Below are positions 34,480 through 45,888 of a stretch of DNA of 64,000 nt, one piece after another (position 1 is the stretch's first letter; each line of letters opens with the position of its first letter). Source of the DNA: Notospermus geniculatus (lineage: Eukaryota > Nemertea > Pilidiophora > Heteronemertea > Lineidae); the NCBI GenBank assembly GCA_002633025.1, contig NMRB01000705.1, forward strand, positions 157,569 through 221,568, written 5' to 3'. The notes below the pieces were generated by a model. The model was given only the letters and a program-made list of their open reading frames with translations, had not been told where the DNA came from and did not search any database. Both the position numbers and the translations under genes were made by a program.

Positions 34480-34695
34480 ACTTCTGCTGATGGAGAATAG
34501 CACAAAATTGACACACAAAATGATAATAAGCAAGAAGTCAATCTCCAGAAATCACGAATTTTCGACCCCAACCGGGGTCTTTTTCAAGTGGAACTGTTCC
34601 AAGTGGAACTGTTTCAAGTGGAACTGTTCCACTTGAAAAAGACCCCGGTTGGGGTCGAAAATTCGTGAATTCTGGAGATTGACTTCTGCTGATGG
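34480..34695. mobile_element. Palindromic copy of the GACCCCGGTTGGGG family
   Basis: The direct repeat ACTTCTGCTGATGG lies at 34480-34493 and 34682-34695. Inside are the tail block ATTGACACACAAAATGATAA and a 155-nt foldback (34533-34687). The arms carry GAAGTCAATCTCCAGAA, CGAATTTTCGACCCCAACC and CTTTTTCAAGTGGAAC, paired over about 60 bp. The foldback overlaps the right direct repeat, so the order of events is unclear. Confidence 0.7.
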
Positions 34696-35309
34696 GGTAT
34701 GAATGTTTAGGAAATATGATACGAACAACATTCTGGACAAATTTTGCAAATTGCAAAACATTCTTTGATGATCATCATCTCGGCGTTAAGCAATCTCGAT
34801 TGTGCAAATCAATCCGAGTTGATTGTGGAAGCGTCACTCATCTCTGATCTCTGCATGCACTCTGATCAACACCCTGTGAAATCTGTGCCTGCAGTCAGAA
34901 AATTTGGGTCTTGTTTCGCTTGCTTCTCTTGGATTGGATGCGACAAATTTTATTTCTTATTTTATATCGGTGTTGTATTGGATTTCATTGTTGAAGAGTC
35001 GATTTGCATGTTTCTGTCATAATTGGGATCCCACTCCCACTCAGTTATGGCTGTAATCATTGCCATCAGTGCCAATTTGAAATTGCGGATCAGTCTCTCG
35101 ATAGGCACTGAATAACAATTTACCATTGTCTTAGAAAGGACAGTCCTGAGACTAAAGTACAACTCAGCTGTGTGAATACTGTGGTGACGTGAAAAAGTGT
35201 GCATAACAACCCGGTGCACGATGAAGCAGTTTAATCTTTGAAATTATATGAATATAGAAAAGCCTTCACCTAGCTTGTCAGGCACAGATCCGGGGGGGGG
35301 GGGGGGGGG
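34696..35309. other. No supported feature; ends in a G run
   Basis: There is no coding or repeat signal apart from the poly-G tract (35292-35309) that precedes the gap. Confidence 0.5.
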
Positions 35310-35487
35310 NNNNNNNNNNNNNNNNNNNNNNNNNNNNNNNNNNNNNNNNNNNNNNNNNNNNNNNNNNNNNNNNNNNNNNNNNNNNNNNNNNNNNNNNNNN
35401 NNNNNNNNNNNNNNNNNNNNNNNNNNNNNNNNNNNNNNNNNNNNNNNNNNNNNNNNNNNNNNNNNNNNNNNNNNNNNNNNNNNNNNN
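35310..35487. other. Assembly gap (178 N)
   Basis: The run of N lies directly after a G homopolymer, which suggests that the run defeated sequencing. Confidence 0.95.
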
Positions 35488-35712
35488 CTGTCAGAGTGGC
35501 GCAATGGAAACATCGGCGCCTGTCACCTCTGAGGTCGCGGGTTCGATTCCCGGTCGGGTCCGTGTCTCATGTGATAGAGAGGGCGACTCTCTCTGACAGC
35601 GCAGGTTTTCTCCGGGCACTCCGGTTTCCTCCTGCATTACATTAAAATCGCCCAATATTGTCTATAGAACCAATAATGCCGAATTTGGCGCTCGGTTCTC
35701 AATATTTTACAT
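35488..35712 (+). mobile_element. tRNA-derived SINE, family 2, copy 1
   Basis: The tRNA-like head has the A-box-like GTGGCGCAATGG and B box GGGTTCGATTCCCGG. The body contains GGCACTCCGGTTTCCTCC, ATCGCCCAATATTGT and AATGCCGAATTTGGCGCT. Its left edge touches the N gap, so a few bases may be missing. The copy at 49098-49345 on the other strand has the same modules in the same order, which confirms a family. Confidence 0.8.
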
Positions 35713-35806
35713 TTGCATGAATATTTTGCTTGACAGTGAAAACTAAGCCATCAACTTATTACAAAACAAACTTGAACTCCTGATGTAGGTTCCGCTTGTC
35801 ATATAG

Positions 35807-35972
35807 TCTAGACAAATTACTTGGAGATGATATTGATATTGTCGCTCGTGGCCAATGGAATGTTTTAGCCCACAAGAATATGTCTAACATGACAAGAAAA
35901 ACCCAGCCTGCAGCAGAAACATTACTTAAAGCACCGAAGGTTGAAATGACTGTCAAGTTAAAAATGCCAAAG
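35807..35972 (+). CDS. Candidate internal exon, unrecognised protein
   Basis: This 166-nt segment runs from an AG (CATATAG, 35805-35806) to a GT (AAG|GTATTATG). It encodes one base plus 55 codons including SLDKLLGDDIDIVARGQW, LAHKNMSNMTRKTQPA and APKVEMTVKLKMPK. The peptide is charged, non-repetitive and ends in a lysine-rich stretch, unlike the low-complexity chance frames nearby. The acceptor pyrimidine tract is weak. It begins with the last base of a codon and ends on a codon boundary. I cannot name a family. Confidence 0.35.
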
Positions 35973-36159
35973 GTATTATGCCAATTAAATGCCATCATAC
36001 CTCTGATAGTCGTCGGAAATTTCCCACTCCTGATTTTTTTAACACCCTCTCGTTGTCATCTTGCCATATATTCAATTCACGTGAACCCAATGGAGGCTTC
36101 GCAGGCTGTAAGTCATTGAATCTAACTATTTGATGAGTGGTTACAGAAGGTATGGTGCA

Positions 36160-36425
36160 TGGTGGGCATTGATGTTCATGGCTGTCTGACATTCAATCAC
36201 CACCCTTTATCTGCAGTAGGTGGGTGGGTGGTGGGGTTTGATTTTCATGGCTGTCTGACATTCAATCATCACCCTTTATCTGCAGTGGGTGGGTGGTGGG
36301 GTTTGGTTTTCATGGCTGTCTGACATTCAATCATCACCCTTTACTTTATCTGCATCAGGTGGGTGGGTGGTGGGCTTTGATTTTCATGGCTCTTTGACTT
36401 GTCAATATCACCCTCCATCTAAAGA
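36160..36425 (+). repeat. About 70-bp tandem repeat, four units
   Basis: Units begin near 36160, 36230, 36294 and 36368. Each has GGTGGG(C/G)(T/A)TTGATTTTCATGG, TGTCTGACATTCAATCA and CACCCTTTATCTGCAG. A degenerate fifth unit starts near 36490. Confidence 0.85.
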
Positions 36426-36901
36426 AGGCATGTTGTGGACTTTTTGACATGTGAAGCATCAACTATTTTCTATGGGAGATGTGTCTGCATGGTGGGCTTT
36501 GATTTTCATTTACATACGTTTGACATGGCTATTTTTCCTCTTTCCTCAAGAAACTTCTGCTTCTGCAGCACCTTTCCCCCTCTTGTCTGCTGTAACATAG
36601 AAACCATCTTTCCTCTCCCCTGTGAGTAAGAACTGCATGTTATCTCTCTCGTTGCTAACATAAAAATGAGTCACATTTGCCCTGCAGAAGGTCGTATGTT
36701 CCCGGGTTCAACCTATAGGAACAGCCATTCAAAAAAAACGGTCCATTGTCTGTTTGGTACGTCAGAAGCAAACACGAAACAAGCAAACACGTCACAAGGG
36801 AACAGTTCATGGATACATTCTGAAATGTACCACTGTATCCTATTTTTAGCACAAGAAGTCAGTCTTAAAACTTACTTAAAAGGTATGACCCTTGACTTTA
36901 T
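36426..36901. other. No supported feature
   Basis: Apart from the degenerate repeat unit near 36490, nothing is visible. Confidence 0.4.
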
Positions 36902-37052
36902 GCCAGCCATACACGATCAATATTATTGCACAATATGGGGCCAAAATAGGGGCATGTGCTTCTGGCATTCATGGGTGGAAGAAAGCTTGGCAATAACATC
37001 ACCCATTTTGATCCTCATTTTGTGCAATAATATTGAACGTGTATGGGCGGCT
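36902..37052 (+). mobile_element. TTAA-type foldback, family C, copy 2
   Basis: The ends GCCAGCCATACACGATCAAT and ATTGAACGTGTATGGGCGGCT are inverted. The right flank is TTAA at 37053-37056; the left flank is TTAT. The interior GGGCATGTGCTTCTGGCATT matches copy 1. Confidence 0.75.
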
Positions 37053-37056
37053 TTAA

Positions 37057-37209
37057 GCTGCCCATACACGATCAATATTATTGCACAATATGAGGATCAC
37101 AATGGGCAATCTTATTGTCAATCTTTCTTCTAATTATCATGCTAGAAGCACAAGACCACCCATTTGGGCCCCATATTGTGCAATAATATTGCGCCGTGTA
37201 TGGGCGGCT
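37057..37209 (-). mobile_element. TTAA-type foldback, family C, copy 3
   Basis: It starts directly after the TTAA that ends copy 2. Its interior is the reverse complement of copy 2. The ends are GCTGCCCATACACGATCAAT and GCGCCGTGTATGGGCGGCT, followed by TTAG. Confidence 0.75.
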
Positions 37210-37213
37210 TTAG

Positions 37214-37850
37214 GAGACAGGCCACACATGCCAAGGACACAAAATCCATTGTCATGTGTCCAAAGTCTTCAATATTTGAAATGATTTTTCAGTTTTCACA
37301 TGCAAGAAGCATCCATTATTGACCTTGCACATGATAGGCTACATTAACTTGGACTTTGTTAAGAATTTTCTGCTTGGATGATTCTCCTTGATGATTTAAA
37401 TCATGGCAGTGTATCAGAAGCCTGTTAAACCATCCAACCATGGTTAGTGATCCCATCAATTTCATGCTACGAAGATGACATATTCCTGGTATTTCAAGCA
37501 TCAGTTGATATAAAAATCTCTATTGAATTATAATAAATTTGAGATTTCTGGGATGGATGAGATAGAAATAAGAATTATCTGGCAAAATCCCCCATCGATA
37601 TTGGACATCTCTTTAACTCATTTGTCCATTTGTGCACATGATTTGAGATGAAATAGGAATGAGGATGTGTAGCCAATTGTGAAATGCAACATTACGTTCC
37701 ATTGAACTTTGCATGCAGAAGCGCCGGTGGCATCTTCTGTTACCCATGTAACTGCATGGAACTGGTTGAGAAGGTATCCAAAGCAGCCCGAAGATGATGA
37801 TGTGCTGTCACCACTCCTGGGAATAAGGTCACTTTGAGTCAAAATAGCGA
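37214..37850. other. No supported feature
   Basis: Nothing is recognisable. Confidence 0.4.
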
Positions 37851-37854
37851 TTAA

Positions 37855-38125
37855 AGCCCCACAGTATTGAATTTTACTGGATTTTCAAAGTGTTGGGAGA
37901 ATGCTGGTCGAGGTCTCATAGCATCGTGAAGGTCCCCAAAATGCCTGCCTGATGCGTATTTCCGAGAATCAAGGCCTAGTTTTCAGCACACAATGAAAAA
38001 ATCTGCAGGGAGGGCTCTAATGTATTCAGATGGAGCGCAGTACATTTTACACGTCGTGACGTCGTGCACTGACGTCAAGAATCGCGGCGATGATTTGCGT
38101 TTTTCAGATTCAATACAGTGGGGCT
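37855..38125. mobile_element. TTAA-flanked MITE, family D (AGCCCCAC)
   Basis: The 271-bp element has TTAA at 37851-37854 and 38126-38129. The termini AGCCCCACAGTATTGAAT and ATTCAATACAGTGGGGCT form an 18-bp inverted repeat with one mismatch. The interior has TGACGTC-type palindromes. There is no transposase. Confidence 0.8.
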
Positions 38126-38370
38126 TTAACTTAGGGTTAACACCTTAACTGTTTCAGATGTTTTTGCTCGTCAGACGCCCCTCAACCCCCCCCACACACA
38201 CACTTCTACCCCACTAGTTTAGACGAGGTAGGCCGCCCGCCCGCCCTCTTCTCCCAGTGTTTTAAACAAATTAACTTATCCCAATGAGTGTGAGCTTCAT
38301 TCTGAGTCTGTCTAGGGCAATAATGGATGTCAGTGTCATGCATGCTCACTTCAGCATTATGACAATGGCT

Positions 38371-38602
38371 CATATGAATAAAGACTATCAAATGCTTTAC
38401 CTTCAGATTTGTACAGCATCACCTAGTGCATTTGTATTGCAAAATTGAAGTAAAAGCATTTACTAGTCTTTATTCATATGACCAAATGGGTCAATGAAGA
38501 CTAGTGAATGCTTTTACTTCAGATTTGTACAGCACTGCCAGTGCATTTGTATTGCAAATTTCAAGTAAAAGCATTTACTAGTCTTTATTCATATGGCCCG
38601 GT
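38371..38602. mobile_element. Twin CATATGAATAAAGAC foldbacks
   Basis: The first foldback (38371-38480) has CATATGAATAAAGACTA against AGTCTTTATTCATATG. The second (about 38497-38602) repeats AAGACTAGTGAATGCTTTTA and TTCATATG. The shared interior is CAGATTTGTACAGCA and CAGTGCATTTGTATTGC. The element split by a MITE at 17.4 kb is a relative. Confidence 0.75.
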
Positions 38603-40366
38603 GGGACAGAAGGAAACAGGTAAAATGACACCCTGATCCCCTCACCAGACAGTGGGAGACCGGATATGTGATCGCACATACTTTAGATGTCAACAGAGAG
38701 GGCTGAGAATAGGCCTGTTGCCCTCCCATCATTCTTAAAAGGGAATCAAGATATCATTTTGGGAATGACATCCATTTGTTGGAGACTCATCTGACAATTA
38801 AAGCAGCACACGCGACACCCTTCCCTTCACCTGAGTCTTTTTTGTCACAAAAAAACCCAACTTGTTCACCTTCTTCTCAGCAGTCAAGTCTCAAGGAGTT
38901 TAAAAGACTTCTGGCCAATCCACTGCTAAGCTTCTTTACTCTTTGAAGTTCAGCCTTATATGCTCTTGAGTGGATCGAGGGTACTTGACAATTTTTTTGG
39001 TTTCGAAGATTTTAAAACCATTTTTTTACTTGTATTCAAATACAAACGTTTGAAGAATGCCTTAGTTTTTTTCGCTTGGGATTTTTTTGAGTGTTTTATG
39101 GAGAACGTACTATCATGCAGAACTTCTGTACGACTTATTTGAAGTCTTAGGAACTTATATGCAAATGCTAAAGATATGAGGATACCGATCGTCCTCAAAG
39201 CTGGAGCTTTAAACAACATGGGAGTACTTCTGAATATCACCCTATGAATGTGACTGTTATTTCCATGTCGTCTCCAAGACACTCCTAGGCCTATTTGTCA
39301 TTTATTGGCAAATATCCATATCTTTGACAACATGTCAATCACTACACCTGTATTTTTGGAGGGTCTGATTTATTTTAAGTTCAGTTGTCTGCAGTTCTGT
39401 GATTTTTTTTAAAAAATTGTCAAAACAATTCAGATGCTTCCAAAGCAATTCGACATACCAAGTTGGATTTTGTGCGAGGAAGTTGACTCTTCCTCGACTA
39501 CAGATGGATTGCTGGAAGTATTGTAAATATGCTTCACAAAACACATAATCATCCCAGTAAAGTATCTGAAAACGAAGGCACATTAGTCAGCTCTATTTCT
39601 GAGTTACTGCCCATTGTTTCATCGCAACTGCTGCTGCAGGCATGCACTCACACACAGAAATACGTTTGAAGAATGCCCCGCTTTTTTGTTGGGCAGTTTT
39701 TCAGACACAAAATCTGTATTTCCAGGGTATTCTAAGTCACCTTTTGTCACAACAAGCACAACATCACGATATCACGATATCTATAGCTCTTTTGAGCTTC
39801 TGTCTTTGTCTTCCACAGTGTAATCCGGAAATGACCAGAAGACAATCAGAATGTTCACGTCTTTTGCATTATTCCATGTTTAGCCTTTTGTTGTGAGGCA
39901 TGGTCACATCATTAGCGAGATTATATCCCTCTGCATCCACATGAACAAGGTAACATCATTATTGACCGTTATTAGCTTGATGTGATTGGTGGCTCCATCC
40001 AGAGCTCCAGATTCTCGGCCAGAATCCGGTTCCAACACTCATTATCTATGTCAAGTTTCTTGTGCATTCTGCTGGACAACGCTTGTCGCCCAATTCATTT
40101 CTAATTTGGGTAGCCTATGCCAAGTGTGAAGGACACTAGAGGTATCTTATGATTTTTAAAAAAAAGCTTCGAAATACACAAAAAATACTACTACACACCA
40201 TCCATATTATTGACTCAGCCACACATAAGATTCCGTGCATTGTTACGAAAAGGCTCTCCGCAATCCATTTCCCTATCATACCCATGAATAGACATAGTTC
40301 TCACCCTTGGTGGTTGATTGCCTGCAATTCAATGCTGGCTGCATTAGCTCTCGAGACTGTATAGTC
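38603..40366. other. No supported feature
   Basis: About 1.8 kb has no visible repeat except a short ATCACGAT(ATC) doublet near 39765. No coding frame is recognisable. Confidence 0.45.
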
Positions 40367-40370
40367 TTAA

Positions 40371-40678
40371 AGGTGCTCTAGTTCGAATTGTAAACATTAC
40401 GGTTTGTTTATTTACATGGTTGATTATAATAGTTATTTTTCCTCGGACAGGTGGCAGCACCGTGTATACCAAAACATAAATGTTATATATTTTTATATCT
40501 TACCTTGATAAATATTCTTATAACTGAAATATATTTATGATTTTACGCTCAAAAACAAACAAAAAGTTGTGAAAGGCGAGATTTAATTCGATTTTATCTG
40601 ATTTGTTAGCACCAGAAGTTGACAATAGGTGGCACACCGTAATGTTTACAATTCGAACTAGAGCACCTTTAAAGGAGT
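40371..40678. mobile_element. TTAA-flanked MITE, family E (AGGTGCTC)
   Basis: The 308-bp element has TTAA at 40367-40370 and 40679-40682. The termini AGGTGCTCTAGTTCGAATTG and CAATTCGAACTAGAGCACCT are an exact 20-bp inverted repeat and continue TAAACATTACGG. It shares the GGTGGCA(GCACC) motif with family B. Its right TTAA is also the left TTAA of the next element. Confidence 0.85.
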
Positions 40679-40682
40679 TAGA

Positions 40683-40922
40683 CGCCGAAGTTGTAAACAC
40701 TCACTCACTGGTTCTCTATCCACGCGACACCTGCCGTGCTGCCACCTATTGTCGGTGATATGTACTGACGTGAATATCGTGAGTGAGTTGCATCGGACGG
40801 GGAACCAGTCTAACGATCACGGGGCGCAACTGGTGCTGCCACCTGCACGAAGGAATAAAACTAGTTTGCCGACCATGTTTGTAAACAAACCAGCTTGTTT
40901 ACAACTTCGGCGTCTAACTCCT
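40683..40922 (+). mobile_element. TTAA-flanked MITE, family B, copy 2
   Basis: The 240-bp element has TTAA at 40679-40682 and 40923-40926. The termini are AGGAGTTAGACGCCGAAGTT and AACTTCGGCGTCTAACTCCT. It directly abuts the family E element. A tandem-duplication breakpoint falls inside it at 40826, and its right portion reappears at 41868-41970. Confidence 0.85.
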
Positions 40923-41590
40923 TTAAGGAGTCTCATGTTCAGTTTCAGATGCTGTAATACATTGACAGGTTGAGGCATTCTTAAGTGCAACTCAGTTTGT
41001 CATTGTTAGAAGTTATTTTTCTGGATTGGTATGAAAAATGACTAAAGTAACTTGTTAGAACAGCTGGGAGTATATCGCAGAATGAAATAAATGTTGATAA
41101 TGATTAGTATCCAGCTGAGCTCATACTTAGTAATGAAGCATCCGTGCATGGGCAACAGGTTGATTTGATTTTGCGAACCTGTGAAGTGGATGTACTCCAT
41201 CATGCTGGATTATAACAAGAGGTTGCTATCTCAAATGAATCAAATGAAGTCCTTCTGATGTGCTAGGTGGACTGGGACTTATCTTCTGTACTATTGATGT
41301 ATAATTTCCTGTTGTTTGTACAGTAAAGTCTTTTTTCCTGTTTCTAGCATGAATACTATTCTGTTCCAAGCACAGCTCTTAACTCCAGCAATTTTCTGTA
41401 AATGAAGGATATTCTGTGAGGGGATGCGAATTTACTTCTCAACATCTAAACACACAAAGGATGATTAATGAGTAGAAATGCTGAAGTAGTTCATGCAGAT
41501 TGGTTTCTGAGATTGGAAAGTTTGTCACAGTTGCTGATAATGATGTGCAAGAAGATTTAATAGCAGAATGCGATGGGTATTTTTGAAGTA

Positions 41591-41704
41591 CAGGGGCCTG
41601 TGTCATAAAGTGACTTTAAGCTAAAGGTACCTTTAACCAAATGGAAAATGCATTGAAGTTAATGGTAGCATTAGCTTAAAGTCACTTTATGAAACAGGTC
41701 CCAG
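41591..41704. mobile_element. CAGGGGCCT foldback MITE, copy 2
   Basis: CAGGGGCCTGTGTCATAAAG and CTTTATGAAACAGGTCCCAG are inverted, and GCTAAAGG and ATTAGCTTAAAGTC continue the pairing. The interior orientation is opposite to that at 17048. Confidence 0.85.
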
Positions 41705-41867
41705 ATCTTCTGCCAGCCACCTTTAATTCTTACTCAGATGCCTCTCACATTTTCCCTATTTCTCTTCTTCTTCTACCACAGAACCCTTTCCATCTGGTAC
41801 ATGATGCTGCTTTTCTGTTCAACTGAAGCCACCCTCATTGCATGAGCTGATTATTGTATTCACCAAC

Positions 41868-41970
41868 GCAACTGGTGCTGCCACCTGCACGAAGGAATAA
41901 AACTAGTTTGCCGACCATGTTTGTAAACAAACCAGCTTGTTTACAACTTCGGCGTCTACCGGTAACTCCT
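41868..41970 (+). mobile_element. Half copy of family B MITE made by the duplication
   Basis: It matches 40826-40922 except for a CCGGTA insertion near the terminus (GTCTACCGGTAACTCCT), followed by TTAA at 41971-41974. It has no left end, because this half was copied as part of the 1.04-kb tandem unit and did not insert on its own. Confidence 0.85.
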
Positions 41971-42642
41971 TTAAGGAGTCTCATGTTCAGTTTCAGATGC
42001 TGTAATACATTGACAGGTTGAGGCATTCTGAAGTGCAACTCAGTTTGTCATTGTTAGAAGTTTTTTTTCTGGATTGGTATGAAAAATGACTAAAGTAACT
42101 TGTTAGAACAGCTGGGAGTATATCGCAGAATGAAATAAATGTTGATGATGATTAGTATCCAGCTGAACTCATCATACTAAGTATTACTAAGTGAAGCATC
42201 CATGGGCAACAGGTTGATTTGATTTTGCCAACCTGTGAAGTGGATGTACTCCATCATGCTGGATTATAACAAGAGGTTGCTATCTCAAATGAAACAAATG
42301 AAGTCCTTCTGATGTGCTAGGTGGACTGGGACTTATCTTCTCTACTATTGATGTATAATTTCCTGTTGTTTGTACAGTAAAGTCTTTTTCCTGTTTCTAG
42401 CATGAATACTATTCTGTTCCAAGCACAGCTCTTAACTCCAGCAATTTTCTGTAAATGAAGGATATTCTGTGAGGGGATGCGAATTTACTTCTCAACATCT
42501 AAACACACAAAGGATGATTAATGGTTGGAAATGCTGAAGTAGTTCATGCAGATTGGTTTCTGAGATTGGAAAGTTTGTCACAGTTGCTGATAATGATGTG
42601 CAAGAAGATTTAATAGCAGATGCGATGGGTATTTTTGAAGTA

Positions 42643-42756
42643 CAGGGGCCTGTGTCATAAAGTGACTTTAAGCTAAAGGTACCTTTAACCAAATGGAAAA
42701 TGCATTGAAGTTAATGGTAGCATTAGCTTAAAGTCACTTTATGAAACAGGTCCCAG
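42643..42756. mobile_element. CAGGGGCCT foldback MITE, copy 3
   Basis: It is the duplicate of copy 2 within unit 2 of the 1.04-kb tandem duplication and is essentially identical. Confidence 0.85.
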
Positions 42757-42916
42757 ATCTTCTGCCAGCCACCTTTAATTCTTACTTGAGTGCCTCTCAC
42801 ATTTTCTCTATTTCTCTTCTAGTACCACAGAACCCTTTCCATCTGGTACATGATGCTGCTTTTCTGTTCAACTGAAGCCACCCTCATTGCATGAGCTGAT
42901 TATTGTATTCACCAAC

Positions 42917-44288
42917 TGTGAGATGTAATTCAACTAAGCGAATCAATGGTAATTTGCAGCCTCATCGAAGATGATGATGCTATGATATCCTAGGAGGTTG
43001 CATTTGTCGATTTTCCGAGAATGTGTTCGGTTCAAAATGACAAACTAACATGAACACGATGCTGCATGGATGACTGCTATAAAAGCTTGAAATTCAATAA
43101 AATGAAATTAGAAACGAAGCCCCATAAGAAATTTTTAGGCATAAAGGTGACCTTCGGATTATAGACTCATTGCCCACTGGGTGACTGGGGGCATTTTCGG
43201 CATCAATCAACAAGTCTGATAATGGTAGTACTTCAGCAAGATTCATGATACGGTGATATCACACTTTTTCATGGAAAAGTAAGCTGCTTGAAGGAATACA
43301 TCTTTCTGGAAATGAATTTGTGATGAACCATTCTCCAATTTCTGGCCCTCTGGTTACGTCCCATATCTTCAAGTTCAATATCAATATGTTTGTTTGCTCA
43401 CCTGGAAAATCTTTGTGATTGTATTTCAACAAGGCAATATGTAAGGATGGAAGCAGTTTGGGTTCTGAGGCCATTCTGCTGGATAGAAATCCAGCTTGAA
43501 ATGCCAACAGGATATTCCTCTGCTGTAGCAATATTTCACCCACGGTTCATGGGTTAAGTGATTGGGTATTCAAACGAAAGAAAATCCAATGAAGCAGATT
43601 TGTACAGGCTATTCAACCACATATTCTGGAAATATCATATAGCCCCCACTATTCATGCAAATCAGCATTTATGGGATAAAGCCTTCGACATGAAATGAAC
43701 AAAATTAGATTGTCTTCCTGTGCAAGGTGCAGTCATCATGAGATTAGGCTCCATTCTTTGGAGCGTACTAAAAGAACTGCCCGCAGGATTTCATTTCCTC
43801 TGCAGTTCTATTGATCTATTAGGTTTATGGCTTCACAAAAATGTAACTGTCTTAGGTGCATTCAAATTGCCAGTCCGAGTTTTCATATGCAGGGATTTAC
43901 GGACAAATTGGATGATATTTCATCCTATTTTCTTGTCTTTTCCATTAACACTTATTGCCCCATTAAAATGATTCGCCTGCTCTCCACTTCTGACGGTCAC
44001 ATAAAGGATTTCTGCACATTGCATGGAAGCAGTGTATTTTTGATAAAGTGCAAGCCGCCACTTCTCCTGAGTTTGACACCAGAAGTGGAGTAATTGATAG
44101 GTTATTTGCCATCTTTTTTACAACGTGAATAATTCATTGGCGTATTTCTTTCCTTTGGAGATTGTAATTTAGCACAGCCCAATGATACTTCCGAGCTATG
44201 TCAAATGTTATTTAATAACATGAGCAATAAATCATTTTGAGGGTGTGGTTCGATCAAAGTGCAAAGAAAAACATCAGTAAATACGAAG
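42917..44288. other. No supported feature
   Basis: Frames of 83-94 codons at 43259-43543 and 43720-44093 have no recognisable domain. No repeat is visible. Confidence 0.45.
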
Positions 44289-44385
44289 GTTGGCAACTAA
44301 TTAATTCAGTGATTTGCATAAAAATTCAAAGGTCTCAGTGTTCTCCTTTATGAGACGACATTTTCCTTGCAGCATGGAGTCATCA

Positions 44386-44600
44386 GCCCACTTGGCCTTA
44401 GGCCAAAAGGGCTTCTGCTGTGCTTGATGCCTTTAGTGGTGGTCTGTCGTAAACTTTTCCATTGTCAGATGGATAGCGCCTTTAGTTTTTGAGGGATCAT
44501 TTTCAAATTGCACATGGTGTGTATGACCATAAAATCTAGGTCAAGTTCGATTTTGGGTGCAATGCGATTCCTACTTTGACCAGTAGGGGGCATTTTGTGA
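44386..44600 (+). mobile_element. Hairpin-headed repeat with CTCF-like motif, copy in unit 1
   Basis: The hairpin GCCCACTTGGCCT/AGGCCAAAAGGGC (44386-44412) is followed by CTTCTGCTGTGCTTGATGCC, GATAGCGCC and CCAGTAGGGGGCAT (44580-44593). The last motif matches 13 of 14 positions of the CTCF consensus. The right border is uncertain. The layout matches the elements at 6112, 8587 and 59928, although the sequences differ. Confidence 0.55.
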
Positions 44601-45888
44601 ATAACTTAGAAGGGTTGTATTTAGATAATGCTTTTTTCACTTTGCTGTTCGATGCTGTTGTTCATCATTCCACAATGTCTCCAACTCCTGATGTAAAAAA
44701 TGTACTTCCCAACTTCCCTATACTTTGGACATTAATTCATCTCAATGAAATCTTTACCGGAACTAAATCAATCACTGTTGATCATGATTTCTGTCTTAAA
44801 ATTTGAAAAACTGCCTAATGGCAGAAAAACTGATTGTTGCTGTGAGGAAATCAATTTTATGCCAATTAGCATGATGTCCGCTCTAGAATACAGTATGGTG
44901 AAAGGATCTTTCCTTGAAAGGGGATTGAAATGGTTTATCTGACTGACAATAATGATTCAGGCTTTTCCAAATGATTTATTTTGTCAATACCTGTTGACAG
45001 AGATTCCATAATCCTCAGTTGATTTAGTGCGATTATTATTTATGGTATTTTCATGGGCTGTTACCAGTGACAACACAAACAGATAAGCCAGATTAAGCGC
45101 TATCCCAGTTTGTGGAAACTGTTTTATCCCTCTGGGAGCAGTTCTCATCAGTTAATATTGCACTCACAGCAGGACATTCCAAGATCTTCCAAGTCAAATG
45201 TATCCAATATCACACAGTGGGCCTAAGCCAGGAAAGTTTATCACCGTGCCTAGATTCAGCTGATTTCACTATAGTCGCAGTCTCAGTTGTGAGTCACTGG
45301 ACATAAACATTGATGATGTAATTACTTGAGAAATATAATGCTGCAAGTTGATTTATTTTGCTGGTGATTTGGAATGCTGGATAACCATTGATTTGTATGC
45401 AGTGTAACTCTGTTGAGCCACTAAAGTTCATGATGCTGATTCTGATCAAGCTTTATCGGCTTGTGTTGATGAATCCATCGGGAGACTTGATAAATTTGAA
45501 CCTTGAAAACGAAATAGTTAGTATTCCAAAAATGTGGAGGGTGGTAATGTTCAGAATAAAAATGTTCATTACAATGTGCTGTCTCTGACGTTCCACAAAG
45601 CGAATCAGCTGCCATCAAAATCTCTTCTGCATGAACTGGATCACATTTCACTTACACATTTGGTAGAAGAATATCAGATCTTGTGTCTACAACAGCCATA
45701 TGGGTGTGTTTAAAAAAGTGTTGTGTCCGACACCAGAAAATTTTCACCATTCTTTTGTCTACTGGTGAAAGGCTGTTTCTTGAAACTCTGAGTTGGCAAC
45801 TAATTAATTCAGTGATTTGCATAAAAATTCAAAGGTCTCAGTGTTCTCCTTTATGAGACAACATTTTCCTTGCAGCATGGAGTCATTA

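Larger units (their letters stand above)
40826..42916 (+). repeat. Tandem duplication, unit about 1.04 kb
   Basis: Unit 1 (40826-41867) and unit 2 (41868-42916) are nearly identical from GCAACTGGTGCTGCCACC to ATTGTATTCACCAAC. Each contains one CAGGGGCC foldback. The left border lies within the family B MITE, so the junction between units joins TTCACCAAC directly to the MITE interior. Confidence 0.9.
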
